Below are positions 17,742 to 27,990 of a stretch of 64,000 nt of DNA, piece after piece. Source of the DNA: Bacteroidaceae bacterium (GTDB taxonomy: Bacteria > Bacteroidota > Bacteroidia > Bacteroidales > Bacteroidaceae); NCBI GenBank assembly GCA_017466065.1, contig JAFTUV010000029.1, positions 1 through 64,000 of the forward strand, in the 5' to 3' direction. The position numbers were made by a program, and so were the translations under genes. Under the pieces are notes generated by a model. That model searched no databases, was not told the DNA's origin, and worked only from the letters and a program-made list of their open reading frames with translations. Position 1 is the stretch's first letter; every line of letters starts with the position of its first letter.

Positions 17742-19316
17742 ATGAACATAAACGAGGAAATTGGAAGAAGAAGAACTTTTGCGATAATTTCGCATCCCGA
17801 TGCCGGAAAAACCACACTTACCGAGAAACTTCTGCTTTTCGGCGGACAGATACAGGTTGCCGGTGCGGTTAAGTCGAACAAGATAAAGAAGACCGCCACA
17901 TCCGACTGGATGGAGATTGAGAAACAGCGCGGAATCTCTGTTACAACATCGGTGATGGAGTTCGATTATGAAGGATATAAGATAAACATTCTCGACACAC
18001 CCGGTCACCAAGATTTTGCCGAGGATACTTTCCGCACACTTACCGCGGTTGACAGTGTAATTATTGTGGTCGACAGTGCCAAGGGTGTGGAAACGCAGAC
18101 ACGCAAGCTGATGAATGTGTGCCGTATGCGTTCAACCCCTGTGATTGTGTATGTGAATAAAATGGACCGCGAGGGTCGCGACCCCTTTGAACTGCTCGAC
18201 GAATTGGAGCAGGAATTGCAGATTGCAGTGCGTCCGCTCAGCTGGCCCATCGACCAAGGTGCACGCTTCAAAGGTGTGTACAATATATATGAGCAGAAAC
18301 TCGACCTTTTCACTCCCAACAAACAGAGGGTTACCGAGAAGGTGGAGATTGATGTAAACAGTGAAGAACTCGATAAGAATATAGGTGAGGAGCTTGCAGG
18401 TAAACTGCGTGCCGATCTTGAACTTGTAGATGGCGTATATCCCGAATTTAATGTCGAGGATTATCTCGATGCACGTGTGGCACCGGTGTTCTTCGGCTCG
18501 GCACTGAATAATTTTGGTGTCGAGGAACTGCTCAACTGCTTTGTGAAAATTGCGCCCAGCCCACGCCCCGTGCAGGCGGTGGAGCGTGTGGTTAACCCCG
18601 AAGATGCGAAATTCACAGGCTTCATATTCAAAATAACTGCAAATATCGACCCCAACCATCGTTCCTGCGTCGCATTCTGCAAAATATGTTCGGGTAAATT
18701 CGTGCGCAACCAACCCTATCGTCACATACGTTTAGGCAAGGACTTGCGTTTCTCGTCGCCCACACAGTTTATGGCGCAGCGCAAGAGTACCATTGAGGAG
18801 GCCTACCCCGGAGATATTATAGGCTTGCCGGATACCGGAAACTTCAAGATTGGCGACACGCTCACCGAGGGTGAAAATCTGCACTTCAAGGGGTTGCCGA
18901 GTTTTTCGCCCGAAATGTTCAAATACATCGAGAATGCCGACCCTATGAAGACCAAGCAGCTTGCAAAGGGTATCGACCAGCTTATGGGCGAGGGTGTCGC
19001 GCAGTTGTTTGTGAACCAGCATAATGGCCGCAAGCTCATTGGAACGGTGGGACAGTTGCAATTCGAGGTAATCCAGTATCGTTTGGAGAATGAGTACAAT
19101 TCAAAGTGTCGCTGGGAGCCGGTGAACCTCTACAAGGCTTGCTGGATAGAGAGCGACGATGCTGCCGAGCTCGAAAATTTCAAGAAACGTAAATATCAAT
19201 ATATGGCAAAGGATATTGAGGGACGCGATGTGTTCCTTGCCGACAGCAACTATGTGTTGCAGATGGCGCAGAACGATTTTAAGGGTATCCGTTTCCATTT
19301 TACAAGTGAATTCTAA
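17742..19316 (+). CDS. prfC: Peptide chain release factor 3
   Basis: 524 residues from ATG 17742. Translational GTPase: G1 [29 protein letters not shown] switch [10 protein letters not shown]3, [11 protein letters not shown]4; RF3-specific C-terminal region ([23 protein letters not shown]). Recycles RF1/RF2 after termination. A TTG three codons upstream is less likely. The threonylcarbamoyl-AMP synthase gene starts 5 nt after the stop. Confidence 0.96.
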   Translation: MNINEEIGRRRTFAIISHPDAGKTTLTEKLLLFGGQIQVAGAVKSNKIKKTATSDWMEIEKQRGISVTTSVMEFDYEGYKINILDTPGHQDFAEDTFRTLTAVDSVIIVVDSAKGVETQTRKLMNVCRMRSTPVIVYVNKMDREGRDPFELLDELEQELQIAVRPLSWPIDQGARFKGVYNIYEQKLDLFTPNKQRVTEKVEIDVNSEELDKNIGEELAGKLRADLELVDGVYPEFNVEDYLDARVAPVFFGSALNNFGVEELLNCFVKIAPSPRPVQAVERVVNPEDAKFTGFIFKITANIDPNHRSCVAFCKICSGKFVRNQPYRHIRLGKDLRFSSPTQFMAQRKSTIEEAYPGDIIGLPDTGNFKIGDTLTEGENLHFKGLPSFSPEMFKYIENADPMKTKQLAKGIDQLMGEGVAQLFVNQHNGRKLIGTVGQLQFEVIQYRLENEYNSKCRWEPVNLYKACWIESDDAAELENFKKRKYQYMAKDIEGRDVFLADSNYVLQMAQNDFKGIRFHFTSEF

Positions 19317-19321
19317 TATCT

Positions 19322-19894
19322 ATGGGAACTATTGCCGATGAAGCCAAAAAGGCTGTTGAAGTGATGCGCAAGGGTGGCGTGATACTTTATCCCACCGACA
19401 CAGTGTGGGGCATAGGGTGTGATGCTACAAATGCCGAGGCTGTGAAGCGAGTTTACGAGATTAAGCGTCGCACCGACAGCAAGGCACTATTGCTGCTTGT
19501 CGATAGTGCTGACCGCCTTGCACGCTATGTATCCAATGTGCATCCGGTTGCGTGGGACTTGATAGAACTCACCAATAAGCCTTTGACCATTGTATATGAC
19601 GGGGCACGCAACCTCGCTCCCAATCTTCTTGCCGAGGATGGCAGTGTGGGCATACGTGTTACATCGGAGCTATTCTCCAAAGAGCTATGCTACCGTTTCC
19701 AGAAGGCTGTGGTGTCAACCTCGGCCAACATAAGCGGTGAGCCCACTCCTGCCAATTTCGGCGAGATAAGTCCCGAAATAATAGAAGCTGTGGACTATGT
19801 GGTAAATTACAAACAACTTGATAAAGGCCGTCCTAAGTCGTCGAGCATAATAAAGCTCACAGCCAACGGAACGGTTACGGTTATAAGGGAATGA
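19322..19894 (+). CDS. L-threonylcarbamoyladenylate synthase (Sua5/YciO/YrdC family)
   Basis: 190 residues, single YrdC domain: ILYPTDTVWGIGCDATN near the N-terminus, KRRTDSKALLLLV, and VVSTSANISGEPTPANF. Makes threonylcarbamoyl-AMP for t6A37 in tRNAs reading ANN codons. Lacks the extra Sua5 domain. Its stop overlaps the start of the ClC gene by 4 nt (ATGA). Confidence 0.92.
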   Translation: MGTIADEAKKAVEVMRKGGVILYPTDTVWGIGCDATNAEAVKRVYEIKRRTDSKALLLLVDSADRLARYVSNVHPVAWDLIELTNKPLTIVYDGARNLAPNLLAEDGSVGIRVTSELFSKELCYRFQKAVVSTSANISGEPTPANFGEISPEIIEAVDYVVNYKQLDKGRPKSSSIIKLTANGTVTVIRE

Positions 19895-21681
19895 GTGTAG
19901 AGAAAAAAGAGGAAAAAGGGTTGCTCGACAGGTTTATCGAGTGGCGCGAGAAGCATATTTCGCAAAATCAGTTTATACTTATTTTGAGTTTTATGGTGGG
20001 TATATTGTCGGCCTTGGCTGCTTATATACTTAAAAACCTGATTCACCTTATACAGCATCTGCTCACTCACGGATTCGACAAGGATACGTTCAACTGGCTC
20101 TATCTGGTTTATCCCGTGATTGGTATTTTCATTACCGGGCTGTTCATCAGGAGAGTGGTGCGCGATGATATAAGTCACGGAGTAACCAAGGTGCTCTATG
20201 CAATATCGTGCCGTCAGGGAAAAATACGCACGCATAATACTTGGTCGTCGATGCTCGCGAGTGCAATCACCATTGGCTTTGGTGGGTCGGTGGGTGCCGA
20301 GGCTCCAATTGTTATGACAGGCTCGGCCATAGGCTCCAATCTGGGCTCCCTGTTTAAAATGGAGAAGAAGGTGATGATGCTGCTCATCGGTTGCGGTGCT
20401 GCCGGTGCCGTGAGCGGTATATTCAAAGCCCCCATTGCAGGGTTGGTATTTACGCTCGAAGTGCTTATGCTCGACCTCACAATGTCGTCGCTCCTGCCGT
20501 TGCTTATTTCGAGTGTAACTGCTGCCACGCTCTCCTATCTGTGGCTGGGCACCGAAGCTACTTTCGAATTCCATCTTGAAAATCAATTCGACCTTGCCCG
20601 TGTGCCCTATGTGATATTGCTTGGCATTATGTGTGGCCTTGTGTCGCTCTATTTTACAAAGGTTACAACCACTGTGGAGGGATTCTTTAAGAGGTTCACC
20701 AATCCCTATGTGAAGCTGGCGATTGGTGGCAGTGTGTTGAGCGTGCTCATATTCCTTTTCCCTCCTCTCTATGGCGAGGGTTACGATATGATTCACCACC
20801 TGATAAACGGCTCTTCGGCCGATGTTATTCTTAACAATTCGATGTTCTATGGGCACGCGAAATTCCTTTTCCTCTATATGTTCCTCATTATATTGTTCAA
20901 GGCTTTTGCCTCGACGGTTACGAACTGCGGAGGTGGTTGCGGTGGTATATTTGCACCCAGTCTATTCCTTGGTTGCGTGTCGGGCTATCTTTTTGCCGGT
21001 ATATGCAATATGATGGAGTGGGGCGTTACTGTTTCCGATAGGAATTTTGCTCTCTTTGGAATGGCTGCTCTTATGTCGGGTGTGTTCCACGCGCCATTGA
21101 CCGGTGTATTCCTCATTGCGGAACTTACCGGTGGCTATGCTCTCTTCCTGCCGTTGATGATTGTGTCGGTGTTCTCTTATCTCACAGTCAAGATGTTCGA
21201 CAAGAATAATATCTATGCGGTGCGCTTGGCACAGCGCGGTGAGCTCATTACCCACCACAAGGACCAAGCGGTGTTGACGATTCTGAAAGTGGCCGATGTT
21301 ATTGAGAAGAATTTTATGCCTCTTACTCCGGATATGGACTTGGGTGCGCTCACGGCTGTGGTTGCAAAGACGAAGCGCAATATATTCCCTGTAATAAATA
21401 CCAACAACCATCTTGTGGGTATTCTCTTTATTGATGATGTCAGGCACATAATGTTCCGTCAGGAGCTTTATCACCGCTACAAGGTTGCTACGCTTATGCG
21501 TGAGGCTCCTGTGCGTTTGAGTATCGAGGAGCCGATGGAGGCGGTTATGCGCAAATTCGAGGAAACAAATGCTTGGAACCTCCCTGTTGAGGGAATAAAT
21601 GGAGAATATATTGGTTTTATATCAAAATCGGCCATTTTTACAGCCTATCGTAAAACGTTGTTGGAATTTACATCGGATTAA
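19891..21681 (+). CDS. ClC-family chloride channel/antiporter with CBS pair
   Basis: 596 residues. About ten or more membrane helices; conserved ion-path motifs GGSVGAEAPIVMTGSAIGS (the gating Glu is kept), GCGAAGAVSGIFKAPIAG and GGGCGGIFAPSLFLG. Residues about 465-590 are two CBS domains (VADVIEKNFMPLTPDMDLGA, VATLMREAPVRLSIEEPMEA). The retained gating Glu permits H+/Cl- exchange or channel function; which is not decidable. Translationally coupled to the upstream gene. Confidence 0.93.
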   Translation: MSVEKKEEKGLLDRFIEWREKHISQNQFILILSFMVGILSALAAYILKNLIHLIQHLLTHGFDKDTFNWLYLVYPVIGIFITGLFIRRVVRDDISHGVTKVLYAISCRQGKIRTHNTWSSMLASAITIGFGGSVGAEAPIVMTGSAIGSNLGSLFKMEKKVMMLLIGCGAAGAVSGIFKAPIAGLVFTLEVLMLDLTMSSLLPLLISSVTAATLSYLWLGTEATFEFHLENQFDLARVPYVILLGIMCGLVSLYFTKVTTTVEGFFKRFTNPYVKLAIGGSVLSVLIFLFPPLYGEGYDMIHHLINGSSADVILNNSMFYGHAKFLFLYMFLIILFKAFASTVTNCGGGCGGIFAPSLFLGCVSGYLFAGICNMMEWGVTVSDRNFALFGMAALMSGVFHAPLTGVFLIAELTGGYALFLPLMIVSVFSYLTVKMFDKNNIYAVRLAQRGELITHHKDQAVLTILKVADVIEKNFMPLTPDMDLGALTAVVAKTKRNIFPVINTNNHLVGILFIDDVRHIMFRQELYHRYKVATLMREAPVRLSIEEPMEAVMRKFEETNAWNLPVEGINGEYIGFISKSAIFTAYRKTLLEFTSD

Positions 21682-21702
21682 GCCGTTAAACTTTTTCAGA
21701 TA

Positions 21703-22695
21703 ATGGAGAATAAATTGAGAATAGTATATCTTGGTACTCCCGATTTTGCAGTGGAGCCATTGAAGCGTCTGCTCGACAGGCAACATTCCGATGAGGCTTG
21801 CGGCTACGAGGTAGTGGGTGTGGTTACAATGCCCGATAAGATGATTAACAAGCGTGGCAATCAACTGCTTATGAGCCCTGTGAAACAGTTTGCCGTGAGC
21901 AAGGGGCTGCCTGTGTTGCAACCGGAGTCGTTGAAGAGCGAGGATTTCCTTGCGGCTCTTGCCGGGTGGCGTGCCGACCTGCAAATTGTGGTGGCCTTCC
22001 GTATGCTCCCCGAGAGTGTGTGGAATATGCCCCGTTTGGGTACATTTAATCTGCACGCATCGTTGCTCCCGCAGTATCGTGGTGCCGCGCCCATAAATTG
22101 GGCCATCATAAACGGCGACAAGGAGAGTGGTGTTACTACTTTCTTCCTTAAACACGAGATTGACACTGGCGATGTGATTTATCGCGACAAGGTGGCGATT
22201 GAGGAGTGTGACAATGCGGGCACATTGCACGATAAACTTATGTATCGGGGTGGAGAAACGGTGTTGCGCACTGTGGATGCTATTGTGCGTGGTGCGGTGG
22301 AGCCTGTCCCGCAGGAGCAGATGTTTGTGAATGAGGCCGACTTGCGCCCGGCACCCAAAATTTTCCGCGACACTTGCCGCATTGATTGGAGCAAGGATTG
22401 CACTGCGGTGTACGACTTTGTGCGCGGAATGTCGCCCTATCCTGCTGCTTGGTGCGAAATGCAGGATGCTGCCGGCAATCGCATTGCCATAAAAGTTTAT
22501 GAGGTTGCAAAGGAGATTGCGCAGCACGACAAGCCCGTGGGTTCTTTGCTTACCGATGGCAAGACTTTTGCGAAGGTTGCCGTTGAGGGTGGATACATAA
22601 ATATGCTCTCGTTGCAAATTCCGGGCAAGAAGCGTATGCCTGTGGCCGACCTTTTGCGCGGCTTCTCTTTGCAGGGCTTTTCGCTTGTGAAGTAG
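21703..22695 (+). CDS. fmt: Methionyl-tRNA formyltransferase
   Basis: 330 residues. N-terminal formyltransferase Rossmann fold beginning LRIVYLGTPDFAVEPLKRLL; catalytic segment FNLHASLLPQYRGAAPINWAI (Asn, His) and HEIDTGDVIYRDKV with the catalytic Asp; C-terminal OB-like domain from about residue 210. Formylates initiator Met-tRNA. Last gene of the plus-strand run; a hairpin terminator follows. Confidence 0.96.
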   Translation: MENKLRIVYLGTPDFAVEPLKRLLDRQHSDEACGYEVVGVVTMPDKMINKRGNQLLMSPVKQFAVSKGLPVLQPESLKSEDFLAALAGWRADLQIVVAFRMLPESVWNMPRLGTFNLHASLLPQYRGAAPINWAIINGDKESGVTTFFLKHEIDTGDVIYRDKVAIEECDNAGTLHDKLMYRGGETVLRTVDAIVRGAVEPVPQEQMFVNEADLRPAPKIFRDTCRIDWSKDCTAVYDFVRGMSPYPAAWCEMQDAAGNRIAIKVYEVAKEIAQHDKPVGSLLTDGKTFAKVAVEGGYINMLSLQIPGKKRMPVADLLRGFSLQGFSLVK

Positions 22696-22714
22696 TTTGG
22701 TTAAGAAACAATAG

Positions 22715-22760
22715 GAGGATGACTAAAAAGGCTTTTCGTCGTTTTTAGTCATCCTCTTTT
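22715..22760. terminator. Terminator between fmt and the LRR gene
   Basis: 15-bp perfect stem GAGGATGACTAAAAA/TTTTTAGTCATCCTC (22715-22729, 22742-22756) followed by TTTT. Lies between convergent genes. Confidence 0.8.
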
Positions 22761-22781
22761 AGATATATATTTCTTATAATT

Positions 22782-25700
22782 TTACCACAAGAACTGTGTG
22801 GGAGCAGCGTTTGCACTATTTGTGCCGAGTATTATTGATACAAGGGTCGTGAGGTCGCTGACATCTACCGAGCCGTCGCCGTTAATGTCGGCAACATCGG
22901 TCACTTTCGAACTGTCGAGAATAATACTTACCAATGTAGTGAGGTCGGAAACATCGACCGAACCGTCGCCGTTAATATCACCGTCGGAGCCGGCACTATA
23001 TTCTACTATGTTGGTAAAGTTCCTCCAATATGTGGTGCTTATGGTTGTGCTCTCGTCAACGGGGATAAGCATAATCTGGTCGAGCAAGAAGCGGAATGCA
23101 AACAGGTTGGCATTCTTTGAGGTGTAACGGCCGGTTTTTTCGCTATACTGCAATGGTCGCAGAAGTTCTATATTTACATCCACGGTGCAGTTGTTTCTTT
23201 CGTCTAAGGTGTAGCCGCTGTGCTGTAAGTCGAATATATAATCCTCGCCGCTGCTGTCTTTAAGGAAAATAGTGTCGATGCGTGAACGGTCGGGCACAAT
23301 GGCGTGCTCCTCCCATACACCGAATTTGGTATTGGAGGTTCCTATGTTGAAAGAGTCGCAGGGTAGCATTGCCAGCTGCTCGTTATTCTGGCTCACGCGC
23401 ACTCTCAAATAGGAGTCGTTGTATTGCGGTAATGCAGTACTTTTAATTAAAGTATCGCTGTACGATTCTATGAACCAAGGTGGTGTAACAAGCGCAATCT
23501 TGTATTGTCCGCTGCGGGTGCCTGTAATTCCGAATGTTGCTCTTGGCAGTTCGGTCATCTTTGTTTTGCTTGCTTGGTGGGCAAGGAGGTAATCGCCTCC
23601 ATAGAGGGTGCCTGCAACATCGGGGTTCTGTGTACCGACAGATATTGTTTCATATAATGCGTTTTTGTTCTTGCTTTTCATAATATCTGCAAGGTTGTTG
23701 CAGTGTGTTGTTGTGAATTTAACCTCTTCTTCCTCTCGTTTAGAGGTGCTCGATTGGTAGGCTGCCTTTGTACCGATGGGAACATACAGGGTTGCACTTG
23801 TATAATGCTCGGTAAAGGCCTCGCTGTCGAGCAGTGCCGGTGTAGTGCCCTGTACATATATCTCTTTGAGTGCTGCACAGCCTTGGAACGCTGCATTACC
23901 AATGTCTGTTACTCCCTTGCCGATGGTCGTGCTCGTGAGGCTCGTGCAACCGCTGAATGCTGCATCGCCAATAGCTGTTACTCCGTTGCCGATGGTTACG
24001 CTTGTGAGGGCTGTGTCACCGATGAACGCAGCGTTGTTGATAATGTAGCTTTTGCCGAATTGATTTTTTTGAGGGAGTGTTATTTCGTTCTCGGGGCCGA
24101 TGTATGTAACAAGGTTGCCTTTGTTGTCGAATATGAAGTTATCTATGGTGCTGCCACCGTTGTTTGCTATCACTTCGTCGGCATAGTAGGCAACGTACCC
24201 GTTGGTGGTTGTGCCGGCAACAATGTCGAGTGACGAGTTGTTTACAACGGTTCTAAGATTGGTGCAACCCTCGAAGGCATAGTAGTATATTGTTGTTACG
24301 CTGTTGGGGATTGTAATGATTGAGAGTCTTGTGCAACCGGCGAATGCACTGCTTCCTATTGTCGTTACGCTATTTGGTATTTCGATGCTTGTGAGACCGG
24401 TGCAACCATCGAACGCAAAATCACTTATAGTGTTTATGCTGTTGGGAATGATGCTATTCTGACAACCTTGCATAAGTGTGTTTGTGGCAGTTTCTATAAT
24501 AGCGTTGCAATCTTCGCGACTATCATATATGGGATTACCATCCTCCACTTTTATGCTTGTGAGTGCCGTGCAACCACTTAATGCATTGTATTTTATTGTT
24601 GTAACGCTTTTAGGGATTGTGATGCTTGTGAGTGCTGTGCAGCCTTGGAATGCGCTGTATTCTATTGTTGTGATGCTACCCGGAATCGTTATTCCCGAAA
24701 TGTTTGTGTAATCCTTAAATGCGTTCCGACGAATGGTAGTTACTTTGTAGGTTTTACCGTTATATGTGATGGAAGAGGGGATATTTGCAACCGAGCCACT
24801 GCCTGTATAGTCTGTTACCTGTACGGTTCTATCTTCTTCGGAGATTATGGCAAATGCAAAGTTATTTACGACTATTTCGCCTACGGTTACAATATTGGTA
24901 AAATCTTTCCAGATATTAGAGGTTGTATATAGCTTCTTGCCGGCGGCAGGAACATAGAGTGTTACACTGTCGTATAGTCCTTGGAATGTATTGGCTGTAT
25001 AGAGATTTACTGGTGTTTCTCCCAAGCAATGAATTTCGGTGAGGTCGCTGCACGCTTCAAAAGCCCACTCGCCAATTCTCCATACGTTTGCGGGGATGGT
25101 AATGGATGTTATTCCTTTTACGCTGTTAAATGCTCCATTGCCTATGTAGGTGGCATTTTCGGGTATAACGGCACCTTGCCAGCCGAATATCACGCTGTCG
25201 CCTTTCATTATTATGTTGCTGTCGGCAGGAATATTATAGACCTTGTTCCCGCTATCCATTGTTATTTTTTGCAGATTGCGGTTCCAAGTGAATGCATAAT
25301 CTCCAATGCTTGTTACACTTGCGGGGAGGTGTATTTCGCGCAGGTCGCAATATTGGAATGCCTTTTCGCCAATGCTTTCCACGCTGTTACCGATGGTTAT
25401 GGTTTTAAGGCTGTCGCAATAGGTGAAAAGGTAGTTGTTGATGTTTGTAACTTTATCACCGATGGTTACCGACTTTAAATTTGTGTTGTTCGAGTTATAG
25501 TAGTAGTAATAGTGGGTGAGATTTCGTCCTAAATAAAGTGTCTCTATTGGAAGAGTCTGGAAAAAATTGTTCGAGTTTATCGACAATGAATTCTCGGAAT
25601 CCGCTATGCGCATCTCTTTCAATGCGTTGCAGTTGTAGAACACAGAACTCTCTATTGTTGTAACGCTGCCCGGGATTGTTATATTTGTGAGAGCAGTGCA

Positions 25701-26018
25701 GTCTTGGAACGCATATCCTCTTATTGTTGTTACGCTACCCGGAATAGTTACGCTTGTGACGGCTGTGCAATAGGCAAAAGCAAAATTTCCTATGCTTGTT
25801 ACGCTATAAGTTGTTCCGTTGTGTGTAACAGTGGAGGGGATGCTCACAGCATTGCTATATTCGTATCCGCTGGGGCAGTCGGTTACTTCAACCGTTTTTG
25901 CGGTGGCATCGGTAATGTTGTAAAAAATGCCGTCGGCTTCAAAATCTTGGGCACTTATCAGAGTGTTGCACAGCAACAGCAGTGCCGTGAACAGGGGTTT
26001 AAAGTAAAGTTTCTTCAT
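22782..26018 (-). CDS. Secreted BspA-like leucine-rich repeat protein with C-terminal dockerin-like repeats
   Basis: 1078 residues. Signal peptide MKKLYFKPLFTALLLLCNTLISA. Two blocks of LRR_5/BspA repeats (residues about 70-360 and 400-760) with the recurring pattern GCTALTSITIPxSVTTIG. After a beta-rich region (780-1000) come two near-identical Ca-binding repeats, DINGDGSVDVSDLTTLVSII twice, 35 residues apart, as in type I dockerins. The LRR blocks suggest surface adhesion to proteins or glycans. There is no typical NGKK-type sorting tail; the protein ends SANAAPTQFLW. Monocistronic by the flanking signals. Confidence 0.9.
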   Translation of the reverse strand: MKKLYFKPLFTALLLLCNTLISAQDFEADGIFYNITDATAKTVEVTDCPSGYEYSNAVSIPSTVTHNGTTYSVTSIGNFAFAYCTAVTSVTIPGSVTTIRGYAFQDCTALTNITIPGSVTTIESSVFYNCNALKEMRIADSENSLSINSNNFFQTLPIETLYLGRNLTHYYYYYNSNNTNLKSVTIGDKVTNINNYLFTYCDSLKTITIGNSVESIGEKAFQYCDLREIHLPASVTSIGDYAFTWNRNLQKITMDSGNKVYNIPADSNIIMKGDSVIFGWQGAVIPENATYIGNGAFNSVKGITSITIPANVWRIGEWAFEACSDLTEIHCLGETPVNLYTANTFQGLYDSVTLYVPAAGKKLYTTSNIWKDFTNIVTVGEIVVNNFAFAIISEEDRTVQVTDYTGSGSVANIPSSITYNGKTYKVTTIRRNAFKDYTNISGITIPGSITTIEYSAFQGCTALTSITIPKSVTTIKYNALSGCTALTSIKVEDGNPIYDSREDCNAIIETATNTLMQGCQNSIIPNSINTISDFAFDGCTGLTSIEIPNSVTTIGSSAFAGCTRLSIITIPNSVTTIYYYAFEGCTNLRTVVNNSSLDIVAGTTTNGYVAYYADEVIANNGGSTIDNFIFDNKGNLVTYIGPENEITLPQKNQFGKSYIINNAAFIGDTALTSVTIGNGVTAIGDAAFSGCTSLTSTTIGKGVTDIGNAAFQGCAALKEIYVQGTTPALLDSEAFTEHYTSATLYVPIGTKAAYQSSTSKREEEEVKFTTTHCNNLADIMKSKNKNALYETISVGTQNPDVAGTLYGGDYLLAHQASKTKMTELPRATFGITGTRSGQYKIALVTPPWFIESYSDTLIKSTALPQYNDSYLRVRVSQNNEQLAMLPCDSFNIGTSNTKFGVWEEHAIVPDRSRIDTIFLKDSSGEDYIFDLQHSGYTLDERNNCTVDVNIELLRPLQYSEKTGRYTSKNANLFAFRFLLDQIMLIPVDESTTISTTYWRNFTNIVEYSAGSDGDINGDGSVDVSDLTTLVSIILDSSKVTDVADINGDGSVDVSDLTTLVSIILGTNSANAAPTQFLW

Positions 26019-26019
26019 A

Positions 26020-26088
26020 GGGGTAATTATTGGGTTACTATAAATTCGCAGTTTACTGCAAATATATATATAAGGTGTGTAATTACCC
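26020..26088 (-). promoter_or_regulatory. LRR gene leader with -7 box and inverted repeat
   Basis: Minus-strand -7 box TATATTTG at 26059-26066. GGGGTAATTA (26020-26029) and TAATTACCCC (26079-26088) form a 10-bp inverted repeat surrounding the transcription start and the leader. Confidence 0.4.
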
Positions 26089-26156
26089 CCCCGTTTGGTT
26101 AAATTATATTAAAATCTTTGTTGTCGTGCTGTTTCTTATGTTTAATAGTATGTGAG

Positions 26157-26768
26157 CTACTCGAATGTGAGTTCCAGTTGCTTGGGCTCCTCGCCGAGGA
26201 GGTTGAACGATGTGCGGTGGTAGGGGGTGGTGCCATATTCGCGTATGGCGGCACGATGCTTGGCTGTGGGGTAACCTTTATTGCTTTGCCAGTCGTACAT
26301 AGGATATTCGCGGGAGAGGGCGAGCATATAGTCGTCGCGATAGGTCTTTGCGAGGATAGATGCTGCGGCAATGCTCATATAGGTAGCATCGCCTTTAACC
26401 ACGGTTGTGTGGGGTGTTGCGGGGTAGGGGCTGAATTTGTTACCGTCGATAAGCAGGTGTTGCGGGCGCACTTTTAGTGCGTCGATGGCACGGTGCATCG
26501 CAAGGATGGATGCACGCAGAATGTTTATCTTGTCAATTTCGGCTGCGGTTACTATTCCTACGGCCCACGCAGTGGCCTCTTTTTCTATTATTTCGCGCAG
26601 TTGGTAGCGTTGCGCCTCGGTGAGTTGCTTCGAGTCGTTGAGCAGTTCATTCTCAAAGCCGGGTGGCAGAATTACTGCTGCGGCATATACGTCGCCGGCA
26701 AGGCAACCGCGCCCTGCTTCGTCGCAGCCGGCCTCTATAATGCCTTCTGTGCGGTAGGGTTTCAGCAT
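26157..26768 (-). CDS. rnhB: Ribonuclease HII
   Basis: 203 residues. [19 protein letters not shown] holds the first catalytic Asp-Glu pair; LLIDGNKF and [20 protein letters not shown] supply the other acidic residues. Removes ribonucleotides from DNA and Okazaki primers. Its start overlaps the sufS stop by 7 nt, making it the last gene of the long minus-strand operon. Confidence 0.95.
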   Translation of the reverse strand: MLKPYRTEGIIEAGCDEAGRGCLAGDVYAAAVILPPGFENELLNDSKQLTEAQRYQLREIIEKEATAWAVGIVTAAEIDKINILRASILAMHRAIDALKVRPQHLLIDGNKFSPYPATPHTTVVKGDATYMSIAAASILAKTYRDDYMLALSREYPMYDWQSNKGYPTAKHRAAIREYGTTPYHRTSFNLLGEEPKQLELTFE

Positions 26769-27979
26769 CGGTCGAACATTTTTACGGCTCTGTTTATTCC
26801 TGCGATAAGTGCATCGACCTCTTCGTGTGTGTTATACACGGCAAACGACGCTCGCACCGTGCCGGGAATGCCCAGATGGTCGATGAGGGGTTGTGCGCAG
26901 TGGTGCCCTGTGCGTATGGCTATGCCCAGATGGTCGAGTATGGTGCCAAGGTCGGCAGGGTGAATGTCGCCCACGAGAAAGGATACTGCGGCTCCGTCGG
27001 GGTTGCCGAATATGCGCATTCCGGGTATTTCACGCAGCCTTTCGAGGGCGTATTGTGTGAGTGAGTGCTCGTGTGCGGCAATATTCTCGATGCCTATGCT
27101 CATTACCCATTCGAGGGCGGTGCCAAGGGCGATGGCTCCCACATAGTCGGGGGTGCCTGCCTCGAATTTATAGGGAAGTTCGTTGTAGGTCGTCTTTTCG
27201 AACCGCACAGTCTGTATCATTTCTCCGCCGCCGTGGTAGGGCTGCATTGCATTGAGCCACTTTTCTTTACCATAGAGAATGCCAATGCCGGTGGGGGCGT
27301 ATACTTTGTGCCCGCTCATTACAAAAAAATCGGCATCGAGTTCCTGAACATCCACCTTTATGTGTGGGCTACTCTGTGCACCGTCTATGAGCACGGGCAC
27401 ACTGTGGCTGTGGGCAATAGCTATAATCTCCTTTATGGGGTTGGTTGCGCCCAATACGTTTGAAACGTGGGTGATGCTCACCAGCTTGGTGCGCTCGTCG
27501 AAGAGAGCTTTGTAGGCTTTAAGGTCCAAACGCTCGTCGTCGGTGAGGGGCACTATGCAGAGTTCTATGCCTATGCGGTCGCGTAACATTTGCCACGGGA
27601 CAATGTTGCTGTGGTGCTCCATTGTGGAGATTATCACTTTGTCGCCCTCTTTAAGGAAGGTGCTGCCAAAGGATGTTGCCACAAGGTTGATGCTCTCGGT
27701 GGTGCCTCGGGTGAATATTATTTCGTGGCTGTGGGCTGCTCCGATGAACTTTTGTACCGTGCGTCGGGCCTTTTCAAACTCCTCGGTGGCCACCTGCGAG
27801 AGGTGATGAACGCCACGGTGCACGTTTGAGTTTATGGTGCAGTAGGCGTTGCCTATTGCGTCGATTACGCATTGCGGTTTTTGTGTGGTTGCCGCATTGT
27901 CGAGGTAAATGAGGGGTTTCCCATACACTTTTTGTGTGAGTATGGGGAATTCTTTGCGTATGTCTTGCGGGTTGAGCAT
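26762..27979 (-). CDS. sufS: Cysteine desulfurase SufS
   Basis: 405 residues. PLP-enzyme of group [13 protein letters not shown] near the start, [16 protein letters not shown], the PLP lysine in [12 protein letters not shown], and the persulfide cysteine in [12 protein letters not shown]. Supplies sulfur for Fe-S assembly on SufBCD. Starts 11 nt after sufD. No sufE or sufU is in the window. Confidence 0.96.
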   Translation of the reverse strand: MLNPQDIRKEFPILTQKVYGKPLIYLDNAATTQKPQCVIDAIGNAYCTINSNVHRGVHHLSQVATEEFEKARRTVQKFIGAAHSHEIIFTRGTTESINLVATSFGSTFLKEGDKVIISTMEHHSNIVPWQMLRDRIGIELCIVPLTDDERLDLKAYKALFDERTKLVSITHVSNVLGATNPIKEIIAIAHSHSVPVLIDGAQSSPHIKVDVQELDADFFVMSGHKVYAPTGIGILYGKEKWLNAMQPYHGGGEMIQTVRFEKTTYNELPYKFEAGTPDYVGAIALGTALEWVMSIGIENIAAHEHSLTQYALERLREIPGMRIFGNPDGAAVSFLVGDIHPADLGTILDHLGIAIRTGHHCAQPLIDHLGIPGTVRASFAVYNTHEEVDALIAGINRAVKMFDRC

Positions 27980-27990
27980 CGTTGGGTTCT

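Noticed and set aside
19807..20856. Minus-strand open frame of about 349 codons opposite sua5/ClC genes
   Set aside because: His- and Gln-rich shadow of the real genes; no start signal or promoter.
21622..22617. Minus-strand frame opposite fmt
   Set aside because: Shadow of fmt, no recognisable domain.
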